A DNA stretch of 23,236 nucleotides from JAFGDH01 sp964447525 (GTDB lineage Archaea; Aenigmatarchaeota; Aenigmatarchaeia; QMZP01; QMZT01), in NCBI GenBank assembly GCA_964447525.1, contig CAYUSU010000022.1, positions 1 through 23,236 of the forward strand, in the 5' to 3' direction. Positions 1-7,216 of the stretch are shown here, piece after piece. Each line of letters starts with the position of its first letter. Within the stretch, counting starts at the first letter, position 1. The position numbers and the translations under genes are program-made. Below the pieces are notes generated by a model. It had not been told where the DNA came from. It ran no database searches and worked only from the letters and a program-made list of their open reading frames with translations.

Positions 1-196
1 CGGTGTTCTTACCGTGGAAGTACCGGATGTAACGAAGGCGGTAGGCAAGCCCGTTTCCGATGGTCAGTACCTGGTTCTGAGTTATCCTTTGTCAGGCGTT
101 TTGGTCCAAGGAATTCAAACAATCGAAACATCCGCTAAAATAGTATCTGAAGGGAACGAAAAGGAGAAAATCATATTCACGGATTTCGGAGTCTAA
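1..196 (+). CDS. C-terminal fragment of an unrecognised protein
   Basis: The reading frame is open from base 2 to a TAA at 194-196, so this is the last 64 residues of a gene that begins before the window. The visible part is rich in Val, Ile, Gly and Thr, looks beta-stranded, and ends in FTDFGV. It has no membrane segment, no cysteines and no motif that I recognise. A GTG at 14 could serve as an internal start, but the frame stays open upstream, so truncation by the window edge is the simpler reading. Its stop overlaps the stop of the convergent TFS gene by 4 bases. I assign no function. Confidence 0.6.
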   Translation, partial: GVLTVEVPDVTKAVGKPVSDGQYLVLSYPLSGVLVQGIQTIETSAKIVSEGNEKEKIIFTDFGV

Positions 197-516
197 TCCT
201 CTCTCCAGGAACGTTTGCATCTCGTGCACCGGAAGAACAGCGTTGGTGGTCCGTCTTCCGCCGAGCTGGTTTGCTGCATCCACCAGACAGCTTCCTTATT
301 GCTGCAGTCAGGGCATATTGTCTTGATCTTCGGAAGTGTTTCCTTTGTTTCCGCCATAAGAACGATATCGTTGTGGGGACCGTTTTCGATCTTTTCCTCG
401 ATTTCGATCGGCTTATACTCTTTTATCTTGTGTCCGCACTTTCTGCAAACGAGAATTACTTTGTTTTTCTCCTTTTTCGAGACACAAACCAAACCGCACT
501 TAGGACAAAATTCCAC
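193..516 (-). CDS. tfs: Transcription factor S (TFS/TFIIS-like, RNA polymerase cleavage factor)
   Basis: TFS acts in the secondary channel of archaeal RNA polymerase and stimulates cleavage of backtracked RNA. The 107-residue protein has the family layout: an N-terminal zinc ribbon (Cys4, Cys7, Cys24, Cys27), a short linker, and a C-terminal TFIIS-type zinc ribbon (Cys68, Cys71, Cys97, Cys100) ending in CKRSWRED. I chose GTG 516 rather than GTG 525 because the product then begins MEFCPKCG, as is usual for the family, and a GAGGGTGG ribosome site lies 5 bases upstream. The tip loop reads QTSSAEDGPPT. The usual loop is QTRxADEPxT, so the Arg is Ser, the acidic pair is E-D rather than D-E, and one residue seems inserted. 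It is last in the rpoL-DUF99-signal peptidase group, with a 37-base gap before it. The fold assignment is secure. Whether it still activates cleavage is open. Confidence 0.93.
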   Translation of the reverse strand: MEFCPKCGLVCVSKKEKNKVILVCRKCGHKIKEYKPIEIEEKIENGPHNDIVLMAETKETLPKIKTICPDCSNKEAVWWMQQTSSAEDGPPTLFFRCTRCKRSWRED

Positions 517-521
517 AGGAA

Positions 522-529
522 CCACCCTC
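522..529 (-). promoter_or_regulatory. Ribosome binding site of tfs
   Basis: On the minus strand this reads GAGGGTGG, close to the archaeal Shine-Dalgarno consensus, and it ends 5 bases before GTG 516. It overlaps the alternative GTG at 525, which argues against that codon as the start. Confidence 0.55.
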
Positions 530-556
530 TCTTATATAAAAATTTTTTTAAAACTA
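530..556 (-). promoter_or_regulatory. AT-rich tfs upstream region, possible internal promoter or terminator
   Basis: Between the signal peptidase stop and tfs, the minus strand has a run of T, A and T tracts including TTTTTATATAAG. The T-rich part could end part of the upstream transcript. The TTTTAAAAA part could act as a TATA box for a separate tfs transcript. The sequence does not decide between these. Confidence 0.3.
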
Positions 557-1075
557 TACTCGTATATTTTTGGCCAAATAATATATAAAGCTAATTGTTA
601 CCAGCAAGACTACTATTATCCATGGATTGGGGAACAAATATTCTGTTATGCCTATTTTTATCCATCCCACGTAAGGAATTATCATGACCATCTTTCCCTC
701 CACTTCTTCTGGACTTATACTCTTCTCGAATGGAAGTTGCTGGCCATGATTCGCATCACCCCTCGTTTGGAATGTCCCGTCCGGATTTTTCTCTATCAGA
801 CGATGAACTATCGGAATGGGCCTTTCTGGGGGGGTGAATACGATGACATCGCCTATTTCAAGTAATTCATTATAATCATCCGGGTTGGGCACTCCACGAA
901 TAATGAGTATGTCTCCCTTTGCGAAAGTAGGAACCATGCTGTTAGATTCTACGGCAACGACTGGCATGCTGGTAGAGAGAGCGAAGGCAAGACCCTGATT
1001 TATCCCGAAAGCCAGAATAATTCCTATCACTATGTAAATTATTGTCCCTGTCGTACCATCTGTAATCTTTTTCAT
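554..1075 (-). CDS. Signal peptidase I (archaeal/ER type, Ser-His-Asp)
   Basis: This membrane-bound protease removes signal peptides from exported proteins. Residues 12-33 form an N-terminal membrane segment, followed by the catalytic serine box SNSMVPTF (Ser46). A His in the VHRL motif (His91) replaces the bacterial Lys, which marks the archaeal and ER Sec11 type. The TRGDANHG box (Asp107) follows, then IPYVGWIK. A second membrane segment lies near the C-terminus, about residues 150-170. At 173 residues it is normal for archaeal enzymes. The ATG at 1075 overlaps the stop of the DUF99 gene by 4 bases (ATGA), suggesting translational coupling. Likely substrates include the secreted protein at 14569-15108. 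Confidence 0.93.
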   Translation of the reverse strand: MKKITDGTTGTIIYIVIGIILAFGINQGLAFALSTSMPVVAVESNSMVPTFAKGDILIIRGVPNPDDYNELLEIGDVIVFTPPERPIPIVHRLIEKNPDGTFQTRGDANHGQQLPFEKSISPEEVEGKMVMIIPYVGWIKIGITEYLFPNPWIIVVLLVTISFIYYLAKNIRV

Positions 1076-1656
1076 TTGATTCCCTTTAATCCGTACCCTA
1101 TCATGTGTGCAATTCTAACAGGTTCGGGGATAAGTGAATGTATGGACGTTATGTTTAAAATATCTTTCCCTTCCTTTTCATTTATCCCACAGGACTGGAA
1201 ATAAATCTTTTTTCTCCCGATCACACTGTTACTGATTTCATGCTCGTATATTTCACCAGCATTTTGGATAAGAGACCATCTTTTTTCGTGGTCATCAAAT
1301 CTTCTGATCGCCTTTCGCATATTATTCAGGTCTGGTTTTTCGGAAATGACAACTATGACGGGCAATCCTGTCTTTTCATGGAGTGTGTTTATGTCAACAA
1401 CGTTGAAACCAGCGAAAGTGATACCGTCCAGCATTATTATGCGCAACTGACGGTAATGTCTGCTTTTCTTGATGATTTCTGCTATTTTTCTCGTTGAATC
1501 ATGACCATCTACGGTTATTTCGCTTGTTACGACACCGTCTATCTGGGATCCTCCCCTGCAGATAACGCCAATAAGAAAGGTTTTCTCGTCTCTGAAACTG
1601 AAGGGGGAATCATCAAAACCAATTATTCTGATTTCTTTCTTGATTTTCCTGAACAT
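1072..1656 (-). CDS. DUF99 family protein (endonuclease V-like fold)
   Basis: This 194-residue protein matches the archaeal DUF99 family. The N-terminus carries IGFDDSPFSF, followed by a Gly-rich LIGVICRGG strand and TVDGHDSTRKI. The middle contains IMLDGITFAGFNVVD, and the end has PEPVRIAHMIGYGLKG. The family is distantly related to endonuclease V and shares its Asp-bearing strands, but no reaction is firmly established as far as I know, so I assign none. It starts 7 bases after the rpoL stop and overlaps the signal peptidase start by 4 bases, so the three genes are probably one transcript. There is no strong ribosome site before ATG 1656. Confidence 0.88.
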   Translation of the reverse strand: MFRKIKKEIRIIGFDDSPFSFRDEKTFLIGVICRGGSQIDGVVTSEITVDGHDSTRKIAEIIKKSRHYRQLRIIMLDGITFAGFNVVDINTLHEKTGLPVIVVISEKPDLNNMRKAIRRFDDHEKRWSLIQNAGEIYEHEISNSVIGRKKIYFQSCGINEKEGKDILNITSIHSLIPEPVRIAHMIGYGLKGIK

Positions 1657-1663
1657 AATTAAT

Positions 1664-1930
1664 TTATTTCAGTTTCTTCTTGATTTCTGACTGGAACTCT
1701 TTCGCTTGTTCCAGTATCATCTGGTTAGCATCGTTCAGGACCTTCAGCGGGTTTTTTGCCCTGACTATGAATTTAGGATCCGAAAGGTACGGATGTTTTA
1801 TCACGTAGGAAGCTTGTTTGCTTCCAGCTTTCCAGGCGTTCTCCCGCAGAAGATTCAGGAACGTATGCGTCTCTCCTACGATTTCTATAGAAATCTTTTC
1901 CTTTCCCTTTTCAACCACATTCAATTTCAT
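1664..1930 (-). CDS. rpoL: DNA-directed RNA polymerase subunit L
   Basis: RpoL pairs with subunit D to form the assembly platform of archaeal RNA polymerase, equivalent to eukaryotic Rpb11/Rpb3. The 88-residue product has the family's hallmarks: an N-terminal beta strand, the helix THTFLNLLRENAW, then ASYVIKHPYLSDPKFIV and a C-terminal helix rich in Lys and Glu. Its length is typical. It is first in a minus-strand group with DUF99, signal peptidase I and TFS, so two transcription genes bracket the group. A TATA-like box centred about 25 bases upstream of the ATG implies a leaderless or nearly leaderless transcript. Confidence 0.95.
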   Translation of the reverse strand: MKLNVVEKGKEKISIEIVGETHTFLNLLRENAWKAGSKQASYVIKHPYLSDPKFIVRAKNPLKVLNDANQMILEQAKEFQSEIKKKLK

Positions 1931-1950
1931 AAAAATCTATATGTGTTAAC

Positions 1951-1960
1951 GTATTTAAAT
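1951..1960 (-). promoter_or_regulatory. TATA box of the rpoL operon
   Basis: The minus strand reads ATTTAAATAC, centred about 25 bases before ATG 1930. That places transcription initiation at or next to the start codon. Confidence 0.5.
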
Positions 1961-1982
1961 GGTTTTGCGGAAAGGAATCAGT

Positions 1983-1994
1983 TTTATTTAATAT
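1983..1994 (+). promoter_or_regulatory. TATA box of glmM
   Basis: TTTATTTAATAT is centred about 29 bases before ATG 2018. There is no Shine-Dalgarno sequence between it and the start, which fits a very short leader. Confidence 0.45.
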
Positions 1995-2017
1995 TAACAA
2001 ATTATATTCAGATCAAT

Positions 2018-3337
2018 ATGGAAAGGAAATTATTCGAAACTGACGGTATCCGGGGGGTGTACGGTGATTATCCGCTCACGGATGAAATGATATTCAGGAT
2101 AGGTAAAGCAATACCCAAATTCATCAAAAACGCAAGGGTTGTGATTGGCAGGGATACGAGAGCGAACGGAAAGGAAATAGAAAAAATGCTGGCTGGTGGA
2201 ATCATATCTTCCGGCGGAGAAGTCATATCGATTGGTGTCATTCCCACGTCCGCGGTCGCTTATTTTACGAATAAACTGGGAGCGGATATAGGATGCGTGA
2301 TAACCGCCTCCCATAATCCTTCCAGATACAACGGAATAAAATTCTTTTCCGGAAACATGTTGAAGCTGACGGACGAACAGGAAATGGAGATAGAAAAACA
2401 CATATTTTCAGACGAAAGTAAATACGAAGAAACTGATCAGCAAATAATCATCAAAGACGTTTCCGGTGATTATATCGATTTCCTTAAGAGCACTGTGAAA
2501 TGTGATTTGAACGGCATAAAAATAATCGTGGATGCTGCAAACGGTTCTTACTGTTTGATCGCTGGCAGGGTTTTGGGGCAAATGGGTGCGGATGTGAAAA
2601 TGACCTCCAATGATCCTGACGGTAACAACATAAACGATGAATGCGGTGCTACAGACATTTCAAAAATTTCCGGCGCCGTGAAAGGATCCGACTGTATTGG
2701 GATAGCATTGGACGGGGATGGCGACAGGGTAATAATGATCAATGAAAACGGTGGTAAGGTGGACGGGGACAATATAATGGGTATATGCGCACTGCACATG
2801 AAAGACGAAGGGACCCTCAAAGGGGGAGGGCTGGTCGGGACGGGATACAGCAACATAGGACTGGAAATGGCGATGAAGGAAAACGGGATAAATTTTGTCC
2901 GGGCAAAGAACGGTGACAGATACGTGATGGAAGAGATGATCAAAGGGGGTTATAATCTCGGCGGGGAGTTCTCCGGCCACATAATATTTTTGGATAAATT
3001 AAAAACAGGGGACGGTATCCTGACCGCTCTTCAGGTTTTGGAAATAATGAAAAAAACCGGGAAGGGTCTTTCGGAACTTTCGGCGTGCATCAAAAAATAT
3101 CCGCAGGTTCTCCTCAATCTGGAAGTGAAAGAAAAGAGGGAAATCGATTCGATGGAACACGTGAAGAAAAGGATAGACGAAGTCGAAGAGGAATTGGGCA
3201 ACGAAGGAAGGGTATTGGTCAGGTATTCCGGTACTGAGAATGTTTTCAGGGTAATGATTGAGGGGAAGAACGAGAATGAAATAAGAAGGATGGCAGAGTC
3301 TATCATAGATGAAGTAAGAAAATTAATAGGTGTCTAG
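2018..3337 (+). CDS. glmM: Phosphoglucosamine mutase-like phosphohexomutase
   Basis: This enzyme interconverts hexosamine-6-phosphate and -1-phosphate, en route to UDP-GlcNAc, through a phosphoserine intermediate. The 439-residue protein shows all four domain signatures: FETDGIRG at the N-terminus, the catalytic TASHNP (Ser98), the metal loop DGDGDR, the sugar loop GGEFSGH, and the C-terminal phosphate loop RYSGTEN. ATG 2018 is chosen because the homologous region begins with MERKLFETDGIRG. The frame is open for about 100 codons upstream, but that part is antisense to rpoL. Its TAG shares four bases (CTAG) with the stop of the convergent mutase gene. GlmM is favoured over a plain phosphomannomutase because of the FxTDGIRG start and length, but substrate preference cannot be read from sequence alone. 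Confidence 0.88.
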   Translation: MERKLFETDGIRGVYGDYPLTDEMIFRIGKAIPKFIKNARVVIGRDTRANGKEIEKMLAGGIISSGGEVISIGVIPTSAVAYFTNKLGADIGCVITASHNPSRYNGIKFFSGNMLKLTDEQEMEIEKHIFSDESKYEETDQQIIIKDVSGDYIDFLKSTVKCDLNGIKIIVDAANGSYCLIAGRVLGQMGADVKMTSNDPDGNNINDECGATDISKISGAVKGSDCIGIALDGDGDRVIMINENGGKVDGDNIMGICALHMKDEGTLKGGGLVGTGYSNIGLEMAMKENGINFVRAKNGDRYVMEEMIKGGYNLGGEFSGHIIFLDKLKTGDGILTALQVLEIMKKTGKGLSELSACIKKYPQVLLNLEVKEKREIDSMEHVKKRIDEVEEELGNEGRVLVRYSGTENVFRVMIEGKNENEIRRMAESIIDEVRKLIGV

Positions 3338-4779
3338 TTCAGGCTGTCGAGATTCACGCAAAGCTGATCCTTCCATATCATTTCTGGATAACTTTCAAGC
3401 ATTTTCCTGACGTATTTCTTCCGCTCGTCGTAGGTCTTCCTGTCCTTTGCCTCGAACTTGACCGTTATGTAAGGACCGTTCTGTGAGTAACGAAACACGA
3501 TCATACCATCATTGAAGTCCGCCCTCACGCCGTCGTCTCCCGGTATCACGGAATCGTCTGTTATTTTGGCCTGAGGGAAATCCTTATTGAACTTCTTCGA
3601 CAGATCCTTTATCACATTCATCTTCCTGTTGTCCGGGCAGCCGATCTTTATCTCAGGGGAGGAGATGAACCCGGGGAACGTTTCGTAGAGCTGGCTCAGC
3701 GACATCCCGGAATCCGAAAGATACTCCATCAATCTCAGCGCGGCATACGAGCCGTCGTCATGTCCGTAAGCGTTATCGTTGAAGAAGAAATGTCCTGAAA
3801 GCTCCCCACCGAAAGCCGCGCTTTCTTCCGCAATTTTGCTCTTGATGAATGAATGACCAACCCTCCATATTATCGGTATCCCTTTTTCACGTTTCACCAC
3901 CAAAGGAACAACCTGCGAGCAGAGGGTGTTATATATTATTTTTGATCCAGGGAACCTTTCGAGTATCTCCTTGGCGAATACCGCAACAAGGACGTCGTTC
4001 CATAGTATCCTTCCCTTCTCGTCTACCACCCCTATCCTGTCACCGTCCCCGTCGAAACCGAGACCGAAGTCTGCTTTTTCTTCCAGAACAATCTTTTCAA
4101 GATCCTTCATGAAATTCTCGTCAGTGGGGTCCGGTGTGCCTGCCGGAAAGCTGCCATCAACCTTTTCGTTGCGCAGGACAACCTCCACCCCGGCCTTTTT
4201 GAAAAGCTCCGGAATGTACATTCCCGGTGTCCCGTGCCTGAAATCAATGACTACCTTGAACTTCCTCTTGAGATTTGTTCTCTTCAGAACATCCTTGAAA
4301 TAATCGTCCTTTACATCTGCCTTGGTGATACTGCCCTTGTGATCGCTCTTGAAATAATCGTCCTCTTCCACGTATTTCCTTATTTCCCTGACTTCCTCCA
4401 TCTCAGTGGTCTTCGAGAAACCTATCCCGAGCTTGAACCCATTGAAATTGCGAGGGTTGTGGGATGCTGTGAGCATGGCTCCGCCGTTGGTCTGGAATCT
4501 GTACTGGGCGTAATACATCATCTGCGTCATTATCATGCCAAGGTCGATGACATCCACGCCCGTGAGGGTGAGGCCTTCTATGAAGGCCTTCATGTACTCC
4601 TCTCCGCTGAGACGGCAGTCCCTTCCTACGACACATTGCCTGATTTTTCTCCTTCTCAGAAATGTACCGAAGGCCTTGCCGATGGCCTCCACTTTCATGG
4701 CATCAAGATCTACGTCAACGATGCCCCTTATGTCATAACACCTGAATATCAACGGGTTGATTTTCATTTTTTCATCCAT
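3334..4779 (-). CDS. manB: Phosphomannomutase/phosphoglucomutase
   Basis: This is a second alpha-D-phosphohexomutase, 481 residues, of the ManB/AlgC type. It moves phosphate between C6 and C1 of mannose or glucose and so supplies GDP-mannose or UDP-glucose for surface glycans. Motifs in order are FRCYDIRG (12-19), the catalytic TASHNP (Ser106), DGDGDR, GGELSGHFFF, and a C-terminal RYSQNGP where RxSNTxP is usual. ATG 4779 has a TATA-like box about 28 bases upstream. An ATG 12 bases further in (4767, MKINPLIF) matches the usual N-terminus of the family equally well, so the start is uncertain by four residues. It converges on glmM with a 4-base overlap and resembles it only at superfamily level. 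Confidence 0.88.
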   Translation of the reverse strand: MDEKMKINPLIFRCYDIRGIVDVDLDAMKVEAIGKAFGTFLRRRKIRQCVVGRDCRLSGEEYMKAFIEGLTLTGVDVIDLGMIMTQMMYYAQYRFQTNGGAMLTASHNPRNFNGFKLGIGFSKTTEMEEVREIRKYVEEDDYFKSDHKGSITKADVKDDYFKDVLKRTNLKRKFKVVIDFRHGTPGMYIPELFKKAGVEVVLRNEKVDGSFPAGTPDPTDENFMKDLEKIVLEEKADFGLGFDGDGDRIGVVDEKGRILWNDVLVAVFAKEILERFPGSKIIYNTLCSQVVPLVVKREKGIPIIWRVGHSFIKSKIAEESAAFGGELSGHFFFNDNAYGHDDGSYAALRLMEYLSDSGMSLSQLYETFPGFISSPEIKIGCPDNRKMNVIKDLSKKFNKDFPQAKITDDSVIPGDDGVRADFNDGMIVFRYSQNGPYITVKFEAKDRKTYDERKKYVRKMLESYPEMIWKDQLCVNLDSLN

Positions 4780-4803
4780 CCTCTTATGATCACATCAAAT
4801 GAT

Positions 4804-4812
4804 AGTATATTC
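4804..4812 (-). promoter_or_regulatory. TATA-like box of manB
   Basis: The minus strand carries AGAATATAC about 28 bases before ATG 4779. The gap of 68 bases to the HMG-CoA reductase stop holds nothing else that I recognise. Confidence 0.35.
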
Positions 4813-4847
4813 TAATTTTGTAAGGACACAATAAATAATCTTTATTC

Positions 4848-6134
4848 CTAAAGCTCTTCAAGAATTTCCTTCGCCCTGTCGACCCTGATCTTCTTTTCCT
4901 CGATCATTCTCTTTGTAACTATATCTATTTGTTCTCCCGTAGCGCCTGCCATTATAGATATGTTGGTCGCATGGAGTTTCATGTGGCCTTTTTGTATGCC
5001 TTCGGTGGCGAGCGCACGGATTGCCGCGAAGTTCTGGGCAAGTCCTACAGTCGCGACCACTTCTCCAAGTTCACTTGCACTCTTTATCCCGAGTATCCTG
5101 ACAGCGACCTTCGCTATCGGATGTGTTCTTGTCGCTCCTCCCACGAGACCGATGGCCATAGGTATCTCAATCTCACCCACGAGATCACCGTTCTCGTTCT
5201 TGTAGTATTTGGTTAGCGAGTGGTAACGTCCGTTGAAACAAGCGAAGGAATGTGCTCCTGCTTCTATCGCACGGAAGTCGTTACCCGTCGCCAATACCAC
5301 CGCATCCACACCGTTCATTATTCCCTTGTTGTGAGTGGCGCATCTGTACGGATCGGCGTCGGCGAAGGCGAAGGCGTCTAGTATCGCTTCTATTACTTCT
5401 TCACCGGTCATCAGGCCTCTCGTACTATTTCCAAGCTCTTCCTTTGTCCATATTGCCTTTGAGCGGGCTTTTCGATGGACGGCGAGATTGGATATTATCC
5501 TTAGCCTGGCTTTACCGTTAACCAGCTTCTCTATTTTGGGGCTCATTGCTTCTGCAAGGGTATTGACGGCATTTGCTCCCATCGCGTCCCTGCAGTCGAC
5601 GAGAAGATGTAGTATCAACATCTTTCCCCTCTCGGTTTCAACTACCCTGGGTTCGATGTCCCGGAGGCCACCGCCATACTTCACAAGAACAGCAGGGTCG
5701 ATTTCGTTGGCATATGAAATCAGGTTTTGTTTTTCACTCAGCATTATCTCCTTCGCCTTTTCGTAATCCTCGCATCCGACCACCTGTATCTGTCCTATCA
5801 TTATAGGATCATCACTGTCTGCCCGGAAACCTCCGCTTACTCTTGCTAATTTCGCGGCGAATGACGCGGCCGCGACGACTGATGGTTCTTCGATACACAT
5901 CGGTATAAGATAATCCTTTCCGTTTATCTGGAAGTTCGTTGCTATCCCGAGCGGGAGTTCGTGCGTTCCAACGACGTTTTCTATCATTCTGTTAGCATGC
6001 TCAAGATCTAGTCCGCCAACTTTCAAAACCAGTTCTTTCTCTTCATCAGTAAGTTCTGCGAAATCTTTAACCCGTTCAGCTCTCTCCGCCGGAGAAAGTT
6101 TGTGGAAACCCGGAATTTCTGAAGTCTTAGTCAT
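4848..6134 (-). CDS. mvaA: Hydroxymethylglutaryl-CoA reductase, class II (bacterial/degradative type)
   Basis: HMG-CoA reductase makes mevalonate from HMG-CoA, the committed step of isoprenoid synthesis. This 428-residue protein is class II: GTHELPLGIATNF (catalytic Glu59), DAMGANAVNT, a HNKGIMNGVDAV segment, and the catalytic His in LHATNIS near the C-terminus. It has no membrane anchor. Class II is typical of bacteria such as Pseudomonas mevalonii and is also known from Archaeoglobus and Thermoplasma relatives; most other archaea use class I. ATG 6134 is chosen over GTG 6143 and ATG 6140 because a GAGGTG site lies 6 bases upstream and overlaps the GTG. In an archaeon that also encodes HMG-CoA synthase, the enzyme most likely works in the synthetic direction despite the 'degradative' family name. 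It has its own promoter. Confidence 0.94.
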   Translation of the reverse strand: MTKTSEIPGFHKLSPAERAERVKDFAELTDEEKELVLKVGGLDLEHANRMIENVVGTHELPLGIATNFQINGKDYLIPMCIEEPSVVAAASFAAKLARVSGGFRADSDDPIMIGQIQVVGCEDYEKAKEIMLSEKQNLISYANEIDPAVLVKYGGGLRDIEPRVVETERGKMLILHLLVDCRDAMGANAVNTLAEAMSPKIEKLVNGKARLRIISNLAVHRKARSKAIWTKEELGNSTRGLMTGEEVIEAILDAFAFADADPYRCATHNKGIMNGVDAVVLATGNDFRAIEAGAHSFACFNGRYHSLTKYYKNENGDLVGEIEIPMAIGLVGGATRTHPIAKVAVRILGIKSASELGEVVATVGLAQNFAAIRALATEGIQKGHMKLHATNISIMAGATGEQIDIVTKRMIEEKKIRVDRAKEILEEL

Positions 6135-6140
6135 AAACAT

Positions 6141-6146
6141 CACCTC
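6141..6146 (-). promoter_or_regulatory. Ribosome binding site of HMG-CoA reductase
   Basis: GAGGTG on the minus strand sits 6 bases before ATG 6134. It contains the competing GTG at 6143, so it decides the start. Confidence 0.7.
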
Positions 6147-6171
6147 TTTAAGTTATCTTTAACACGTGAAA

Positions 6172-6183
6172 TATATTTAAATA
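6172..6183 (-). promoter_or_regulatory. TATA box of HMG-CoA reductase
   Basis: The minus strand reads TATTTAAATATA. Initiation about 25 bases downstream would leave a leader of roughly 17 bases, enough to include the GAGGTG ribosome site. Confidence 0.55.
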
Positions 6184-6218
6184 AACCCGGATTTATTACA
6201 GCAAATGTCGATTAGGAA

Positions 6219-6227
6219 TTTTTAAAT
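6219..6227 (+). promoter_or_regulatory. TATA box of dph2
   Basis: TTTTTAAAT is centred 26 bases before ATG 6249, with no ribosome site in between. This suggests a leaderless transcript. Confidence 0.5.
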
Positions 6228-6248
6228 CTATTATCAAAGGAATTGATT

Positions 6249-7187
6249 ATGTTCGATCCGAAAAACAAGAAAGAGATAATGGAAAAAATAAAAGAGAAGA
6301 ACGGGAAACGAATATTTTTACAGGTACCGGAAGGGCTCAAAATGGGAGTACAGGAACTGATTGATTTTCTCACAGAAAACGGTATGGATGTTTTTCTCTC
6401 GGTAGATCCGTGCTTTGGGGCATGCGACCTGAGAAACAGAGAAGCGGAAGCTCTGGAATGTGATCTTATCGTACACATTGGTCATTCTGATTTCGGCGTT
6501 GAAAGCAAGATTCCTGTCATATATTACGAATATGACATTGACATTGATCCCGTCCCTCTTCTGGAACATCACATGGAATCGTTTGGGGGTTATAGAAAAA
6601 TCGGGCTGGTAACGACAATACAGTTCGTTTCCTCCCTCGACAAGGTGAAGGAATTTCTGGAGAATAAAAATTTCGAAGTTGTGATCGGGAAATCTTCGAA
6701 GGGTATCGAAGGCCAGATACTCGGATGCGACCATTCTGCCGGATTATCGATACATGATAATGTGGACTGCTTCCTTTTCGTGGGTTCCGGCAGGTTCCAT
6801 CCGCTGGGATTGCAGGAAAAAACGGAAAAACCGGTTTTCTTTCTGGACGTGGAAAAGAACCAGCTGACAAATTTTTCAAGAGAGAGGGAACGTATGGAAA
6901 CCCTCAGGACCATGAAAATACAGAAAGCGGAGGAACTCGATAATTTCGGTATAATAGTTTCAACAAAACCCGGGCAGATGAAAATAGGAATGGTGGATGA
7001 AATAAAGAAAAAGCTCAGGGGTATGGGGAAGAACGTGTACGTTCTTGTCGCCGACCAGATAACACCGGAAAAACTGATGGGTCTGAAGATCGATGTCCTC
7101 GTTAACACAGCCTGTCCGAGAATAAGGGAAGATTATGATTTATTCAGAAAACCGATACTGAACCCGGAGGATGTTGAAAGACTATAA
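6249..7187 (+). CDS. dph2: Diphthamide biosynthesis enzyme Dph2 (2-(3-amino-3-carboxypropyl)histidine synthase)
   Basis: Dph2 is a non-canonical radical-SAM iron-sulfur enzyme. It transfers the 3-amino-3-carboxypropyl group of SAM to a histidine of elongation factor 2, the first step of diphthamide synthesis. The 312-residue protein has the three cysteine sites that bind the 4Fe-4S cluster: DPCFGACD (Cys59), ILGCDHS in the middle, and NTACPRI near the C-terminus. The N-terminal FLQVPEGLK is also typical. I start at ATG 6249 rather than the TTG at 6243 because the TATA box lies 26 bases before it. The archaeal enzyme works as a homodimer, so no Dph1 partner is expected. It is followed closely by a small unknown ORF. 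Confidence 0.93.
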   Translation: MFDPKNKKEIMEKIKEKNGKRIFLQVPEGLKMGVQELIDFLTENGMDVFLSVDPCFGACDLRNREAEALECDLIVHIGHSDFGVESKIPVIYYEYDIDIDPVPLLEHHMESFGGYRKIGLVTTIQFVSSLDKVKEFLENKNFEVVIGKSSKGIEGQILGCDHSAGLSIHDNVDCFLFVGSGRFHPLGLQEKTEKPVFFLDVEKNQLTNFSRERERMETLRTMKIQKAEELDNFGIIVSTKPGQMKIGMVDEIKKKLRGMGKNVYVLVADQITPEKLMGLKIDVLVNTACPRIREDYDLFRKPILNPEDVERL

Positions 7188-7189
7188 GG

Positions 7190-7198
7190 TTTAATATT
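7190..7198 (+). promoter_or_regulatory. TATA-like box of the 77-residue ORF
   Basis: TTTAATATT lies just after the dph2 stop, centred 23 bases before ATG 7217. It would give a leaderless message. Confidence 0.3.
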
Positions 7199-7216
7199 CA
7201 ACATTCAAAAATTAAT

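Noticed and set aside
215..865. Open frame of 216 codons on +
   Set aside because: It is antisense to tfs and signal peptidase, both of which have full motif support, and its product has no recognisable domain.
1706..2017. Upstream extension of the glmM frame by 104 codons
   Set aside because: It is antisense to rpoL, contains the glmM TATA box, and the phosphohexomutase homology begins at ATG 2018.
4234..4815. Open frame of 193 codons on + opposite manB
   Set aside because: It is a shadow of a well-supported gene, with biased composition and no motif.
6180..6197. AATAAA...TTTATT inverted repeat between the HMG-CoA reductase and dph2 promoters
   Set aside because: The arms are only 6 bases, AT-rich and overlap a TATA element, so this is expected by chance.
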